Assembly (NCBI RefSeq): GCF_000516985.1
Contig: NW_006917095.1
Span: forward strand, 993,449-1,057,448
DNA: 64,000 nucleotides
Reading direction: 5' to 3'
From: Pestalotiopsis fici W106-1
Lineage: Eukaryota > Ascomycota > Sordariomycetes > Amphisphaeriales > Sporocadaceae
Shown here in pieces: positions 1-11,932 of this stretch. Position numbers and translations under genes: made by a program. Below the pieces are notes generated by a model. That model was not told the origin of the DNA, did not search any database, and saw only the letters and a program-made list of their open reading frames with translations. Each line of letters opens with the position of its first letter. Position 1 is the first letter of the stretch.

Positions 1-60
1 CAGCTGCCATGTCTTACCACCGGAATCAAAGTCGTCCAAGGACGGGAAGCGGTCCGCCAT
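1..60 (-). CDS. Probable clathrin light chain, first exon only (runs off the left edge)
   Basis: On the minus strand an ATG at position 60 opens a 43-base coding stretch reading MADRFPSLDDFDSG. It is followed at position 17 by a clean GTAAGA splice donor, so the rest of the gene lies beyond the window. Fungal clathrin light chains begin with a very similar MADRFPSL-D/E-DFD sequence, which is the only basis for the name. The light chain binds the clathrin heavy-chain hub and regulates coat assembly in endocytosis and Golgi-endosome traffic. The gene diverges from RTT103 across about 1 kb. Fourteen residues is little evidence, and another protein with the same opening motif is possible. Confidence 0.55.
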   Translation of the reverse strand, partial: MADRFPSLDDFDSGGKTWQL

Positions 61-1060
61 GATGAGTTGTATGTGGTTATGCAACGTGTTGCACTGGTAT
101 TAAGGGTAGGCGAGAAGAAATGGTATTGATGCGCAGTGCGAAATGACTGTGGTTGTTTATGGAACGCCTGCGTCGTTGTGATTGCAACTTGGTTATTGGA
201 GTATCTGGTTACTTGGATGCGCTATCGCAAGGCCACTAAGCAGGTACGGTTGGGTGCTGTAGCTGGCCCACTGGCCTCCTTTCCAGAGCTCGTTTGGAGC
301 CTCATTCAAGGTGGCAGACAGAGCGCCTAGTGAACGGTACGTACCTTACCCAAGGCCATTAACGCTCAATTGCTTGCCCCATCTGCAGTGGACCGCCCAG
401 GTGGAGGCAGGCGCCGTGCTGGAGATGGGCCAAGACCAGTGACGGAAGGCATGGGCGGCTCGGTGTTACTTTGATGCGAGCTTGTTTTGTGGAATTCAAT
501 CCGCACTCTAGCTCCATCCCAGCAGATCCACCCTATCTTTTGTGTTTGATGTACATCAAAGAGCATCGTCCAGCTTTCCTGCGCCAACATCAAGGACAGC
601 CGCAATCCAATTTCTCCAGACAGAAGCCACCAACTGTGCTCCTGTCTGCCCTGGTACTTGAAGCATCTGTCTCAACATTCACACCAATTATCTGGCCCTT
701 CACCCCATCAGTGGCGGTTTGTTTTGGTGGTCGGCAGACATAGGAATAGCTAGACTGGCACTTTTCTCAGTGTCTGCTCCAGCTCACATTGTTGCTGCTC
801 CACTATCGTAGATGAGATTGTGTGATCTTGAGTAAACAACCAACGCCCAAAAGCTTGAGTAAAGTACAGCCATTGTCTTTGGCACAACCCCGCCAAACGC
901 GCAGGTTTCGCTTGTTTTCTTGACGCCAAACGCGCCGAGGCACAAATACACGCAAGCCATCTGCCTGCTGCTTGTTTGTACTGCCATCGGCGTCGCCTGC
1001 CAAGCACCAACCAACCGTCACTACTAGCTCCAACGCATCCCGCGTCCCAATATCACCACG
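61..1060. promoter_or_regulatory. Shared upstream region of clathrin light chain and RTT103
   Basis: One kilobase separates the two divergent start codons. I see no credible coding sequence: the reading frames here are short, start at non-ATG codons or have no family resemblance. The right-hand 100 bases are rich in CAA and CC runs, as expected for the RTT103 leader. No specific operator can be named. Confidence 0.5.
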
Positions 1061-2429
1061 ATGTCATATACCGACGATGCAGTGCTGGCAAAGCTGTCGA
1101 CACTTGCTGAGACTCAGGACAGTATAGTCACTGTTGCTCAATGGATCATGTTTCATCGGTAGGTCATCCAGTCAACGGATCAAATGTCGTATCTTTCTTT
1201 CACAACTAACCATCCTTTGTAGACGACATGCAGAACGTACAGTGCAGATTTGGCTTCAGAGACTTAAGGACTCTTCCAGTCACAAGAGACTGAATCTCGT
1301 CTACTTGGCCAATGGTGAGAATACTCTATTTCATCTGAAATCTTCACCACTAGAAACACATGCTGATATGCCACATCAATGCAGAGGTCTGCCAGCAATC
1401 CAAGGTACGCCACAAGGAAGACTTTTTAGTCGCCTTCTCGCCTGTGATTGCCGAAGCAAGTGCAACAGCCTACAAGGGCGCACCGTCAGATATCCAGCAG
1501 CGCATCCGCCGAGTTGTTGATGTCTGGAAGGAGCGTCATGTTTTCGAGGAGCCCATCCAAACCGCCATAGAAACGCGCATTGAAGGTAGGACGCCCGTTA
1601 CAAACTCACAAGTACTCGTACTTACAATTGAGCAGAACTGGACAAGGCCAAGGGCAGCACCAAAGCCGGCTTTGCGGGAGCCATTTTCGGTTCGTCCTCG
1701 TCTTTGCCATCTGAGCTATCTTCTTTGGCAACTCCTCAGCAGAATGTCTCCAAGCTGCTTCTTTCCACCAAGACAGCCATCAGCGGCTCAAACCAAGATT
1801 ACGACAAGTTGATGGGACCTTCGGCCACGCCTCCGTCTGCCCCAGTCTATGCTGCTAGACTCAATGGTCTGCTCAAGACTCTTGCTAGTGCCGAAGGCGC
1901 AGTTGAGCAATGTGTTCAAGCTCGAAGAACTCTGGTCGGCGAGCTACAAAAGATATTGGACACCAACAAGGCCGCCTTGGCCGCAGATGAGGAGCAGTTA
2001 TCTACTTTAAAGAAGCGCAAGGTTGAGGTCGACGATAAGAAGCGCGATGTCGAGTTTGCCATCATGCAAGGTCTTTCCGACTCGGACTCGCCAGCTCCGA
2101 ATGGTCCTCATGAGCCGTTGGCACCTGAGCCAGAGCAGCCAGAAGTCGAGGCTCTTACTCCGCCCGCTGCTGGACCTGATGAACCTGAGGATCCGGAGGA
2201 GGCCCAGTGGTCTTCGGAAATTGTGCCTGATGACAAGCCCACCCAACAGGGCACTGCTCAAGGAATGGAGCTTCTCTCGAACCTCGCATCTCATTACAAC
2301 TCTATGCCGACTACCATGAATGGCTCCAAGAAGCGTCGACTTGACTCTGGAGAGGAATTCCCAGACCTCGGTGGTGATGATGGCATAGATGCAGATGTTG
2401 CCGAAATGCTTCGCAAAGACAGCACTTGA
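1061..2429 (+). CDS. RTT103: RTT103-like CTD-interacting (CID) transcription termination factor
   Basis: Four exons (1061-1158, 1223-1314, 1385-1585, 1636-2429) encode 394 residues. The N-terminal ~135 residues form a CID domain: an opening MSYTDDAVLAKLSTLAETQD, then helices containing TVQIWLQRLKD, LNLVYLAN, EVCQQSK and HKEDFLVAF. This is the fold that binds Ser2-phosphorylated RNA polymerase II C-terminal repeats. After the CID come a Ser/Thr-rich linker, a coiled coil (about residues 190-270) and an acidic Pro/Glu-rich tail with a basic KKRRL patch. Yeast Rtt103 recruits the Rat1-Rai1 exonuclease to terminate transcription; the same nuclear role is expected here. All four splice junctions keep the frame across the conserved CID, so the model is well supported. 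Length and architecture match fungal Rtt103/Pcf11-type CID proteins, Rtt103 being the better fit. Confidence 0.85.
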
Positions 2430-5400
2430 GGAGACTTCACCGTGGATGAACGTGGAGACATGCGCTTGGCTTAGCTTTCCCGGACGCCATGTCATCACAA
2501 GTAATTGGGCGTGTATTTAACACGACAAGGCGAGGATGTAGAGAATATCAGCAGACTGTATTGTTCCCCGTAAGAAGCTGCTAGGAGCATCTTACCAACT
2601 GCACTGCAGGCAAAGAAAAGCCCACAATCTGTACAGTGGCACAATGCTGGCAACACCAGAATAGCTTCGATAATTTATATATGAAGCAAATGAATCAAGA
2701 TATACCCACCTTTGTTTCAACTCCCGGAATGATGTCGGAGAAGCCAGATGTGAATTGCGACAATAGGGAAATACCTACTTGTGATGCTTCACGTCTCAAT
2801 TACGGAGATGGGTGTAACGACAACAGGCGGGACCTGAATGTGTGTCACGCTCCCTTGCATGAGCCTAAGAATGTTTCAATGGACATTGACAAGGCTGAGT
2901 AGATCCGCTCTAGAGTCCTCGTTTCAATGAAATGATTGTGCGGCAAATGCGGCAGATATTGTTCATGTGAAAAATGATTCTCATTCCAAGGCGTGCCAAG
3001 TAAACGGAAGGTATTTCATAGTAAGTATCTCACCTCGCTCTTCCGACCTAGCAATCATTGAGATATTCTTTGAAGTCGGATTGAAATCGCAAAGAGGTAA
3101 GCAACAATACTTTCCCATCTTGCTTACACGCGATGGATAATAATTTTACCAGCCCAATCACGTCGTGACATGCGACGATGCCTCAAATCAATATTTCATG
3201 TGCCACTGCCAGAGACGAGAATAAGAATGGCGCCTCTTTTCTTGGACTCCATGTAGTAGGGCATGAATTCAAGCGACGTTCCCGCAAGATCATTGGCTCT
3301 CGCCTTACCATTATACTGTACGGTGCCAGCTTCGCCGCAACAAAATGGGGTGATGTTTACTTTTGTGGCGCGCTGTGGTAACATCGCGAGGTCGGGCTAC
3401 CGTCTCTTGATAGGTTGCCGCATAGCAGCCCCCGTCGATATACAGGTTTGTCCCAAGTCGCGATGGCTTGCGGGATATAAATGTTGGTGCAACTCGACAG
3501 GCAGGCAGCCAAATAAGCAAAATATGGCTTACATGGAGGCCCAAGAGGGCTTGGACGGGCTCTCTCCTTGCCATATGGGAAAAAACGGGAAATTCCATCA
3601 AGAAATGTCTTGTCTGCAGAATGGCGGTTTTTGTCGACCCTGGACCGCCGGAATCGTCTATCGATTTGATGCAGGAGCGCAAGCGATAGTCCTCGGCATA
3701 CTACTCCGCGCATATCAATATGGCCTCATCTTTATCTGCCCGCAGCGATAAGGCCAGGCGCGGAGCGAATGGGAATGTTCCATTTCCGATCAGTCATATG
3801 CTCAATAGCGCAGGGCTTGTTTTCAGAATCCCACGATAGCGTCCGATGAAATGCTTGCCAAAAGGAGTATGGCCGTGCCGTCTCTGTCTCGAAGCGATGG
3901 TTGGATGCAAGCCAGACAACAAAAACCTCCGAGTGGTGGTCTAGTCAGTATCAGTAATCTATTCTTTCTCTCCCCCCAAACCCACGTCTCCAAAAAACGA
4001 CCGCCACGCTTCAACCCTCGCTCAGCTCTCCAATTGGGTGTGCGCCCCGTGTGGGAGAGCGTGACACTGGGCGAGGGAAGCAAGGAGAAACAGGTTTATG
4101 AATATCCCCCTTGTTGCGCATCGTTTTCTGGCATTCCGTGGCTTGCAGGATGCATCTTCAAAGCACATGGCATATTAGAAGAAGGGTCTCTGGCGATCTA
4201 GACCCGTCCCAAGCGAACTCCCGGCAAAGACACACACACATCCCATGCACTGCGAAACGGCCGTCCCCACAATCCCAGAGTGCTGGGACGAAGGGGGGGA
4301 AGGACGGGGGGGCGGCAAGTCGGAATTGGGAACAACTCAAAGGCAAAAAGGCTCGAGAGGTCTAGACTCTAGTCGTTGTAAGTCAGTGTAGCCGCCTCAG
4401 CCACAGCATGCTACCTTATAGTAAGAGAGCGAGTAAAAAGAGGGTTAAATGAGAGCTAGTATAGCTGACACTTGCCAACGGCGATGCCCGAGTTCCCATT
4501 CAACGCCTCGAGAGGGATCCGGCTCTCGCTAGTCCCTCGCCAGTATAGAAAGAAAAAGCATGCCCGCACGCGCGCACGATACGCACGCGAGGGCTGACCA
4601 CAGAAATAATGCGGCTGAGCTATTGGCTGCTCTCAAGGCAAACAGAAATGTGTCTCTACAGATGGCGTTTCGCAGACGCATCGAGACGATTCAGACTAAT
4701 ATGAAAATGAGGGTGTTCACTACCTGGTCTCGACCAGACAGACGGAACAAAGGCTTGCATTGATGTTGCAGCTGGTGGTTCTTGTCAACCTGGAGGCCAT
4801 CGTCTTTTGGGCGAGATCGAGATTTGGATCCAGATTGAGTCGGTTTCTCCAATCCCATCTCGACTCTTGATAGGCAGAGTCGATAGTGTAAGCAGGCGCA
4901 GTTCCAACGGGTTGTAGGATGGCAGACATCGTGGGCCGATAGACTTGTTGCCCTGTCATGCGGGCGCTCATATGGGCGTCTCTGGAGTACCGGCTGAATT
5001 CAAGGCAAGAAAACCTGCCATGCTATATTCCGTCAAGACTTTCCCGCGTGCATTGTTAGCAAGACGATACCCAATGTGCTACACGCAAAGCAAATAGACG
5101 AGATGAAGAGCCAGCCGAGTCAGCCCCAACCCGCGCCGCACTTTTGCTTCTCCAGGCAGACAATTCTCACTCGAGATGTTTCATCGGAATCCTCGGCATG
5201 GGGTATGCGTTATTGGTTTCGAGGTATGTTTTGATGCGGTCGATTATGCAGATGCGGAACATGCTCGGAGATGAGCCATTCACGAGCTTTCTTGCTGGTG
5301 TATTTGTGTATGCCAGCCAATATGTTCCATTTCTCGAGTAGATGCCAACGGCGGTTGCTTTTTATGGCAACGTCCGTCCATGCCTACCGTCGTCCTATGG

Positions 5401-8400
5401 TATAGTTTAGTGCAGAGCAGTAGAGAAAGAACCGCCTGCATTAAGCAATGGACAACTCGCGCTGGGAAGTTCCGATTGGACGGGACGGGGCCCATTCCAT
5501 TTCTCTTGGCTTGGATCGGGATGCTACCCTGATCACCAGATCGTCAGGAGAAGAATGCGGGGAGGGAAATACTCCAAGAGTCCAAGCAAGGGGGGTTTGG
5601 AGCTATAGCCAGCCTGTCACGCAGCTGCTTCATACCCAACCAAGCTTACTTGCTCAGACTGATATTGCATGATCACTGGACCACTAATCTGACACGATGC
5701 AACTTGGTAACCGAGAAATCTTGCAGAAAATTGAATTTCAAGAGATTGATTCTTATCCCTAGCCGAGACAGTTTTGACTTCTGGCGCCAATCTCGTGAAT
5801 ATGAAAGGGCTGTGCTGTTGACTGTGGTAGTAGAATTGGAGATTTGACCAGCAAACTTGCATGAGATACTAAGGTAATCACCAGTAAAATGCTAGGTACC
5901 TGCCGCGCGGTATGAGAGAGAATTGAGCGCAAGCAATTAATAATCTCGACACCGGCAAGTCCCGCGGAGTCTGTGCATCCAGATTTTCTCCATTGCCATT
6001 GTTCTTGGAACCAGTCAAGTTAAAGTGTGACTTGACGACTCATTGTGGCGGCGTGTGACCTTGTGCATTTGGTAGCTGCGCAAGCTCGTCGTGTTCAAAC
6101 ATCGTGTATGTGGAAGCAATGGGGCAGTGGCATTTTCCAAAATGACAATGTTGGCTCGAGCACAAAATAAGGGTCTAAATGTTGCCTCATGATCCTTTCA
6201 TCGTGCTACGGAACCATGACGAGGTTTGTTCTCTACTGGGAGAGAGGGGGAAAGGGGAGGGGGGATAGAAGATGGGATGAGAATAACGGAGAGTCGGTGA
6301 TCGGCTCCGATATGTGCCAGTGCACCGAGCTCCAGCATCACCAGTCTTGAGTACTCGAACCCAAGGCATCCCAGTCTCTTGATGTACTGGTCTTTAGAGT
6401 TTCCTGCCCAACGTTTCAAATATGCATTAACGGGTGACCCAGAAAGTGCAGCTTTTAAGAATTTGAGGGTCTCACGCCAAGCTCAATCTTTTGGCAGGCT
6501 GTTGCGGCGTCATTCTTCTTGACAGAGTATCGCGCGGGCAACGCGGCCGCATTCTCGTGACCAGATGCTTGACATGAACATCCGAGTCATTCCGTGAAAT
6601 CTATAAACAGTGATGCAAGTCGAGACACTTGGTGCAAGACAATGCAATCATCAAACAGAGGATAAGAGTGCATAAACCGAGATAATCCAAGCCACAAGAT
6701 CTGGAATGCTTCAGCTCATCGAAGGTGGCAAGTATAGGCGTAATCTTGGGTTTCCTAGTGTCGCAGGTTTGTTTACTTGCAAACCCGGGACATTCCTCGT
6801 TATTTTGATCTTAAGATTATAGAGTGACGAAATAGAATGAATGCAAGAATTCCCAGCAGCATTGCAAGGTTTTTTTTTTCTTTCTTCTGCTTCTTCTTCT
6901 TTGCCCTGCTGGCTATACACCTACGTAAGTGTGTGGGTAATTTGACTCTATAGATAATGCTGCGCTCGGTCGACAGTGGGCCTCCATCGCAATTTCATTG
7001 GGAAATGTTGTAATCTGGAGTATGCAATGCTCATAACCAATGCGGCAACGTCATGGACAAAGAAACGCCCTCAACTTGATCTCCGGGACCGAAGACAGTC
7101 GATCGATGAAGAAAAGAATTGATCAACTATGCGCCCGTCCACACACCCGCCCGAACCTCCACCTTTTTTTTCGCATCCCACTAGCAAAAGGAAGCCAATT
7201 GTCGGCCTCGAGATCCCGGAAATGCCGACTTGAGTCAAGTTGCCGTTTTTGGCGGGTAGAGCTACAGTAGCTTTCGTTTTCTTTTCCTAATTGCCCACGA
7301 CTAGCATCTAGTCTGGCAATCCGAGTCGAATAGCACGCAGAAGCCATGCATTGTCACGATTCGCTACCCGTCGCGAGCCACGTTGGTTCGAGGGCAAGAC
7401 TGAAGACTTTTTTTTTTTTTTTTTTCTTTTCCTTTTCTTTCTTTTGCTCGAGCACATAGATGCATCTATACCTGGCTAACCTAGTAACCTTACTATACAC
7501 CCTGGGCATGGGCAAAGTATATGTCAGAATTGCCGTTGCAAAAAGAACAGCTTCTCTTGCATGATTGGGTCAATGATTTCTGCCCCGTTGCCCGCCGTCT
7601 CTCGCCCAACGTACTACATTACTCTTGTGAATGGATTCCTTACAATGCCATGACTACCATCATGATCATCTCACCATAGACTAGAGGGTAGCAAGAATGG
7701 CTATGCCCGCGGGCCAAGGCTTCTGCCACAAAATGGTACGCGGTCGATGCCGCACCTGGGGCCACCATGGCCACCAGTGCTTATGCCTTTTTTTTTTTTT
7801 CTTCAGTTGAGATCCCATACGCGATGCACAGCATACATGCCTACTGGATAGTCTATGTTGGGCATGTATGGATGGGGCTTACCTGAATGGCGACGACGCC
7901 AATGATACCAGGGAACCCTCCCTTCTTTTGTCATGCAGGTTGAATTGAGTGGTGGTAGATAGGTAAATAGTGGTGGTAGGTACATCTTCATCGACTACTA
8001 CTAGTAGTAGTGTACCAACATACTCACTAACTACAGACTTGCGAGGTGCGTCAAAGCGGTCCGCGGAGTCTACCACGTCCCGGCTGGACTACCTGACTAC
8101 CTACCTATCCCCTCCCTGAACTAGGTGGTTTGCTAGGGTTTCCTTGCGTGTCCCCCCCTCGGCAGCCGCAGCAGGTCAAGTGGTCACGGTCAAATCGGCG
8201 TTCGCTTCTTGCTGGCCTCGGAGTTGCACTGCATGTACTACGTATATTGGTGATGCTAGGCTGGGCTTACTAGGTAGCTGGGTACGTACTCGTATACCTG
8301 GTCATCAAACCACGTTCCAGCTTGCCCGTCGCTATGGAACAGATTCAAACACCCTGGCCTGGCTGGCACTTCCACTGGTGGGGCCGAAAGCCTTTGGTGC

Positions 8401-9105
8401 TCGCTTCCCGATCTGGGCTGCAGGTCTGGACTGGGTAAGGTAGGTAGCTACCCTAAGCTGTGATTGTTGCTGGCTGATCACACTAGTATCATACCTAGCA
8501 GATGGAGGCCATAGTAGTAGAAGGGAAAAGCCCGCCCTACAAGATGAGACCCTCTCATATCTCTCATATCAGCCGGGATATTTTGCTGGCTTGTGATGAC
8601 TCCAAGGGCCCCTTTCATGGGTCTTTCTTATATGAATTGTCTGCCTATTTCTGCTGACCAGACACTTGACATATATACACCGCCGCTTCCACGCCCTCAA
8701 TCGACGTGGCACAGCTCTTTGGCCTCTTCTTGATCTCTTCTTGGTACTACACGACACGATCATCTTTCTTGGACTCTGTGCTAAGTAACCTTAGCGCCTG
8801 TCGTGTCTCTCATCTACTTTTTTTTTTCTGCGGGGCGTACCTAGTATACTATATACCCATAGTACAAATTACTTTCGAAAAGTCGGTACACTAATACCTT
8901 GCCACCGACCGACCGCGTACACACTTATATCATACCAAGAGCACCGCCGATTCTACAAACTTTCAGGATCCCAACCTTCTAGAAGAAGACCCCTGGCTCT
9001 GCTTTATCTTATATACCTTCATGTCCTAGCTCTTGGTTCCGTGACCTGCGAGCGATTAAAATCTTTATCCAAACAACTTACAACACACTTACACAACGAC
9101 CCATC
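2430..9105. other. Long gene-poor intergenic region
   Basis: About 6.7 kb with no coding sequence I can support. Open frames of 60-160 codons exist (for example around 3263-3751 and 3851-4201) but show no family motifs, overlap on several frames and often lack an ATG. Visible features are a poly-T/pyrimidine run near 7409-7444, a T run near 7788-7801, many copies of CTACCTAGG/GGTAGGTA-like words between 7.9 and 8.5 kb, and an 18-bp perfect palindrome at 7994-8011. The last ~200 bases before 9106 look like a normal C/A-rich fungal leader. A long non-coding RNA or a regulatory region is possible but not shown. Confidence 0.6.
7994..8011. repeat. Perfect 18-bp palindrome (ACT/AGT repeats)
   Basis: The sequence consists of three ACT units followed directly by three AGT units, so it equals its own reverse complement. 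It lies 1.1 kb upstream of the 2EXR gene in a region with many related CTAGGTA words. It may be simple-sequence drift or a dimeric factor site; nothing in the sequence decides which. Confidence 0.5.
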
Positions 9106-9882
9106 ATGGAGCTCACATCACCCACACAAGATACCATGAGTCAAACCATGGCTCCCTCCTTCTCCAAGTTCAACGACCTTCCTCCAGAACTGCGCATCAA
9201 GATCTGGCAAACAGCAATGCCTGAAGCTCGGACTGTTGTAGTCAAGTCGCCCTATGCTCCCAAGGATGATGCTCCTCCGTCACTAGAAGAGGCATTGGTA
9301 CACACCGACGGCCCCACCAAAACCTGGACATCAAATACCCCAATTCCAGCTCTACTGCATGTTAATGCCGAAGCACGGCACGAGGCCTCGAAGCGCTACC
9401 AGCTTGCCCTCAGTGTCGGACAACATCAGCCGCGAATCTATGTCGACTTTACACGAGACACAATTTTCCTTGGCAGCTCAGAGCTCAAGCCAGAGTGCTC
9501 ATCACTATGGTCCAAGACCAACGACATGGAAAAGATTGAGAGACTTGCAGTCGTTCCCGAGGGAGCCTGGAGAGTATTGCGCTGGAAGAAGATCGACTTT
9601 GACAGGCTACAAAAGCTCACCTTTGTTCACGACACGGAAAAGCTGAAGCTGGGTCCTACAATGGAACTCGTGGAGGACAAGGCGCAGGACGAGGCAGAGG
9701 AGCTGGTGGAGCGCATTGAGCAGGCACAACGACTCCCAGAACCAGAAGCGACCGAGGCACCCCTTGAGAATGAGATGAAGCAGCGCATGCAGGCTGCGCG
9801 GGACGAACTGGAAACACTGATGATGGTTTTGCCAACGACATGGGAAAAGGAGCCAATTATTTCAACAGCAGTCTTTGCGTAA
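9106..9882 (+). CDS. 2EXR domain-containing protein
   Basis: A single-exon gene of 258 residues, starting at an ATG in a good context (CATCATGG). Residues ~20-140 match the fungal 2EXR family: FNDLPPELRIKIWQTAM at the front, the PALLHVNAEARHEASKRY block at about 82-100, and a following RIYVDFTRDTIFL strand. The C-terminal 80 residues are a Glu/Ala/Gln-rich, probably coiled-coil segment. 2EXR proteins are abundant in filamentous ascomycetes, usually single-exon, and have no established biochemical role; the start resembles an F-box-like helix, but adaptor function is not demonstrated. The gene stands alone: more than 6 kb of non-coding sequence upstream, and the nitronate monooxygenase gene converging on it from the right. 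Confidence 0.85.
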   Translation: MELTSPTQDTMSQTMAPSFSKFNDLPPELRIKIWQTAMPEARTVVVKSPYAPKDDAPPSLEEALVHTDGPTKTWTSNTPIPALLHVNAEARHEASKRYQLALSVGQHQPRIYVDFTRDTIFLGSSELKPECSSLWSKTNDMEKIERLAVVPEGAWRVLRWKKIDFDRLQKLTFVHDTEKLKLGPTMELVEDKAQDEAEELVERIEQAQRLPEPEATEAPLENEMKQRMQAARDELETLMMVLPTTWEKEPIISTAVFA

Positions 9883-11932
9883 AAGTCGCAATCGCAATTG
9901 TTTTGAGGCGGCGAGCGAGATACGGAGAGGCGCGGGGCACTTTCAGTCACGACTTGTACGACCAATACCTCCTACCTAGACCTTTTTAGATGATACCCAA
10001 TCGTTGATACCTACGATCAATGTTTTTCTATTCGAATTGGCAGTTTACAACACAAACAATGCAATCGCTTGATAAGCACTCCAATTGTTTCCCAAGGAAC
10101 CAAAATGTCATCTCTTGATTTCCCGATTTATTATGGATACGTGATGTTTCCCCAACTTGTCTGCCTTTTGTTGGCCAAAAAGCAACACGTCTCCTCATAC
10201 TCGGGTACCACCATCTCACTGTACCATCACATGGTGGGGTTTTTGCAACTGCTGTCTGTCCCCCAAGGTCATAAACTTTATGGTTTACCGTTGGCTACCC
10301 CTCCCCACTCTCCAACAACTACCCTTTTGCTACCCTGCATGTTGACGATCATTGCAGCTTGAGAGCTAGGTACGTACGTTCATATGGTACGGGATGACTG
10401 AATTGATCTTTTTTGATCGTGCGCCCCCCCAACATGCCGACACATGCACCAACCAGCCTTACCCTTGCCGAGGCATGGTAACCCAGCCTCAACCTGGTCT
10501 GTCTCCTGATTATGACGGTTATGATCGTCGAGCAAGCAAACGCAGGGTAAAGCAGATCTTCAACCCCAAAGTCCGTTCTTGGGGTTTGTGCAATATCAAT
10601 ATCTGTCTGTACAAGGCTCAACGTCGGCGCTCCCCACCATACAGGCACCGCCGATCACTTTTGAACTCCGAACCTCGAGTATCCACGTCGGTATTCGTCG
10701 AAAGTTGTACAAGTCTCTCCACTAAAAGAAAATCCCCCTCCCTTTGGAAGAAACAGGCGTGCGAATCACACACAGGTTGATCTTTGTCTAAGAGGCTTAG
10801 TCGACCATGGGGAAATTTACAGTTTAGTCCTCCTGGCTTGCAACACAAGTGCGAGTTAAGACGCGAAGCGGTCTCACTGTCGAGTGAAAACCACGTTCTT
10901 TCTACGACACCCCAGCGCTAGAACTCACTTTGCTGTAGCCAACACGCGTCTTCCGCCAGAGGGGCAAAAACGAACGGGCCCCCCAAAGGCAGCGGGCAAC
11001 TCTATTTCCCCCAAGTCAAGCTTGCATCATGGTTTTTGGCCTTTGAACTGTTCTGCGCTACCCAGGGGCCACGAGACATCTGACGTCGAGCTACTCTAGG
11101 CCCTTTCCTGCCGGCAATCTCAGGTCTCAAGTGCCGAAGGCTGGCTAGATGGCGATTGCTTCAAACACGACGGCTTTTTGCATGGCTTTTCTTTCGTGGC
11201 TGAGCCTTTTATGGTAAGGAATACGTATGTGGTGAATTATATGTTGATCATAACCCCACGCCTCACTCCGATATCACGCAAGGCAAAGTGGTTTTCGTTA
11301 CGATCTGCTGGTCTGGGATACCAAACGGGACAACAATGCATTGGGACCCCCCGGGGCCTGATGGGAAAAGACGCGAAAAGCGAAACACAAAGCTGTGCAT
11401 AGGGACCTTGTGATACCTTTCCACCCAACTATAAAACTGCATTCCCGCAACGAAAGCCTCCGTCATCCCCCCGTCCCAAGCCGAAAAGTCACACCACAGG
11501 GCCGTAGGGGAAAACCTAGCCTTTTATTCGCCAAGCCAAACGACGCGCATGTCGATTAACGGTCCTGTTTCATGATATGAACTCTAGGTATCACATTGTC
11601 GGCGAGTCGGCCCCTGACTTGGCCGGTCCTCTGGATGTAGATAATACTATATAGTCGATTGTCGCCGTTGCTCCGTGCTCCACTTTACCTTGCTGCGGAG
11701 CACTACCTGCTTGTAAACGGCCGGAGCGGGTCTTTTACTTTAAACATTTAAAGTGTGGAATCATGAATTGACTTTCAAACGTTATACGGCATATCAGAGG
11801 CGCGCTCAATAATGGGTTGATGTCATTGTATATATCTCTGTCCAATCTCTTGTCCAAACGATCTCATATACGTAAGCAATCGTCGCAAGTACAAAGTCTT
11901 TTCTCGACGTCCAATTCGGCCCTTTTTTGGAT
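9883..11932. other. Intergenic region between convergent genes
   Basis: Two kilobases between the 3' ends of the 2EXR and nitronate monooxygenase genes. Several 60-130 codon frames occur on both strands, but none has recognisable motifs or splice-linked extensions. Poly-C runs (10423-10430, 11467-11473) and short AT-rich patches are visible. I support no gene here. Confidence 0.55.

Noticed and set aside
2636..2902. 88-codon plus-strand frame after RTT103
   Set aside because: It starts with GTG, has no family resemblance and lies in the probable 3' flank of RTT103.
6345..6375. Minus-strand GGGTTCGAGTACT, another B-box-like word
   Set aside because: The T arm does not form a 5-7-5 stem-loop and no cloverleaf can be drawn.
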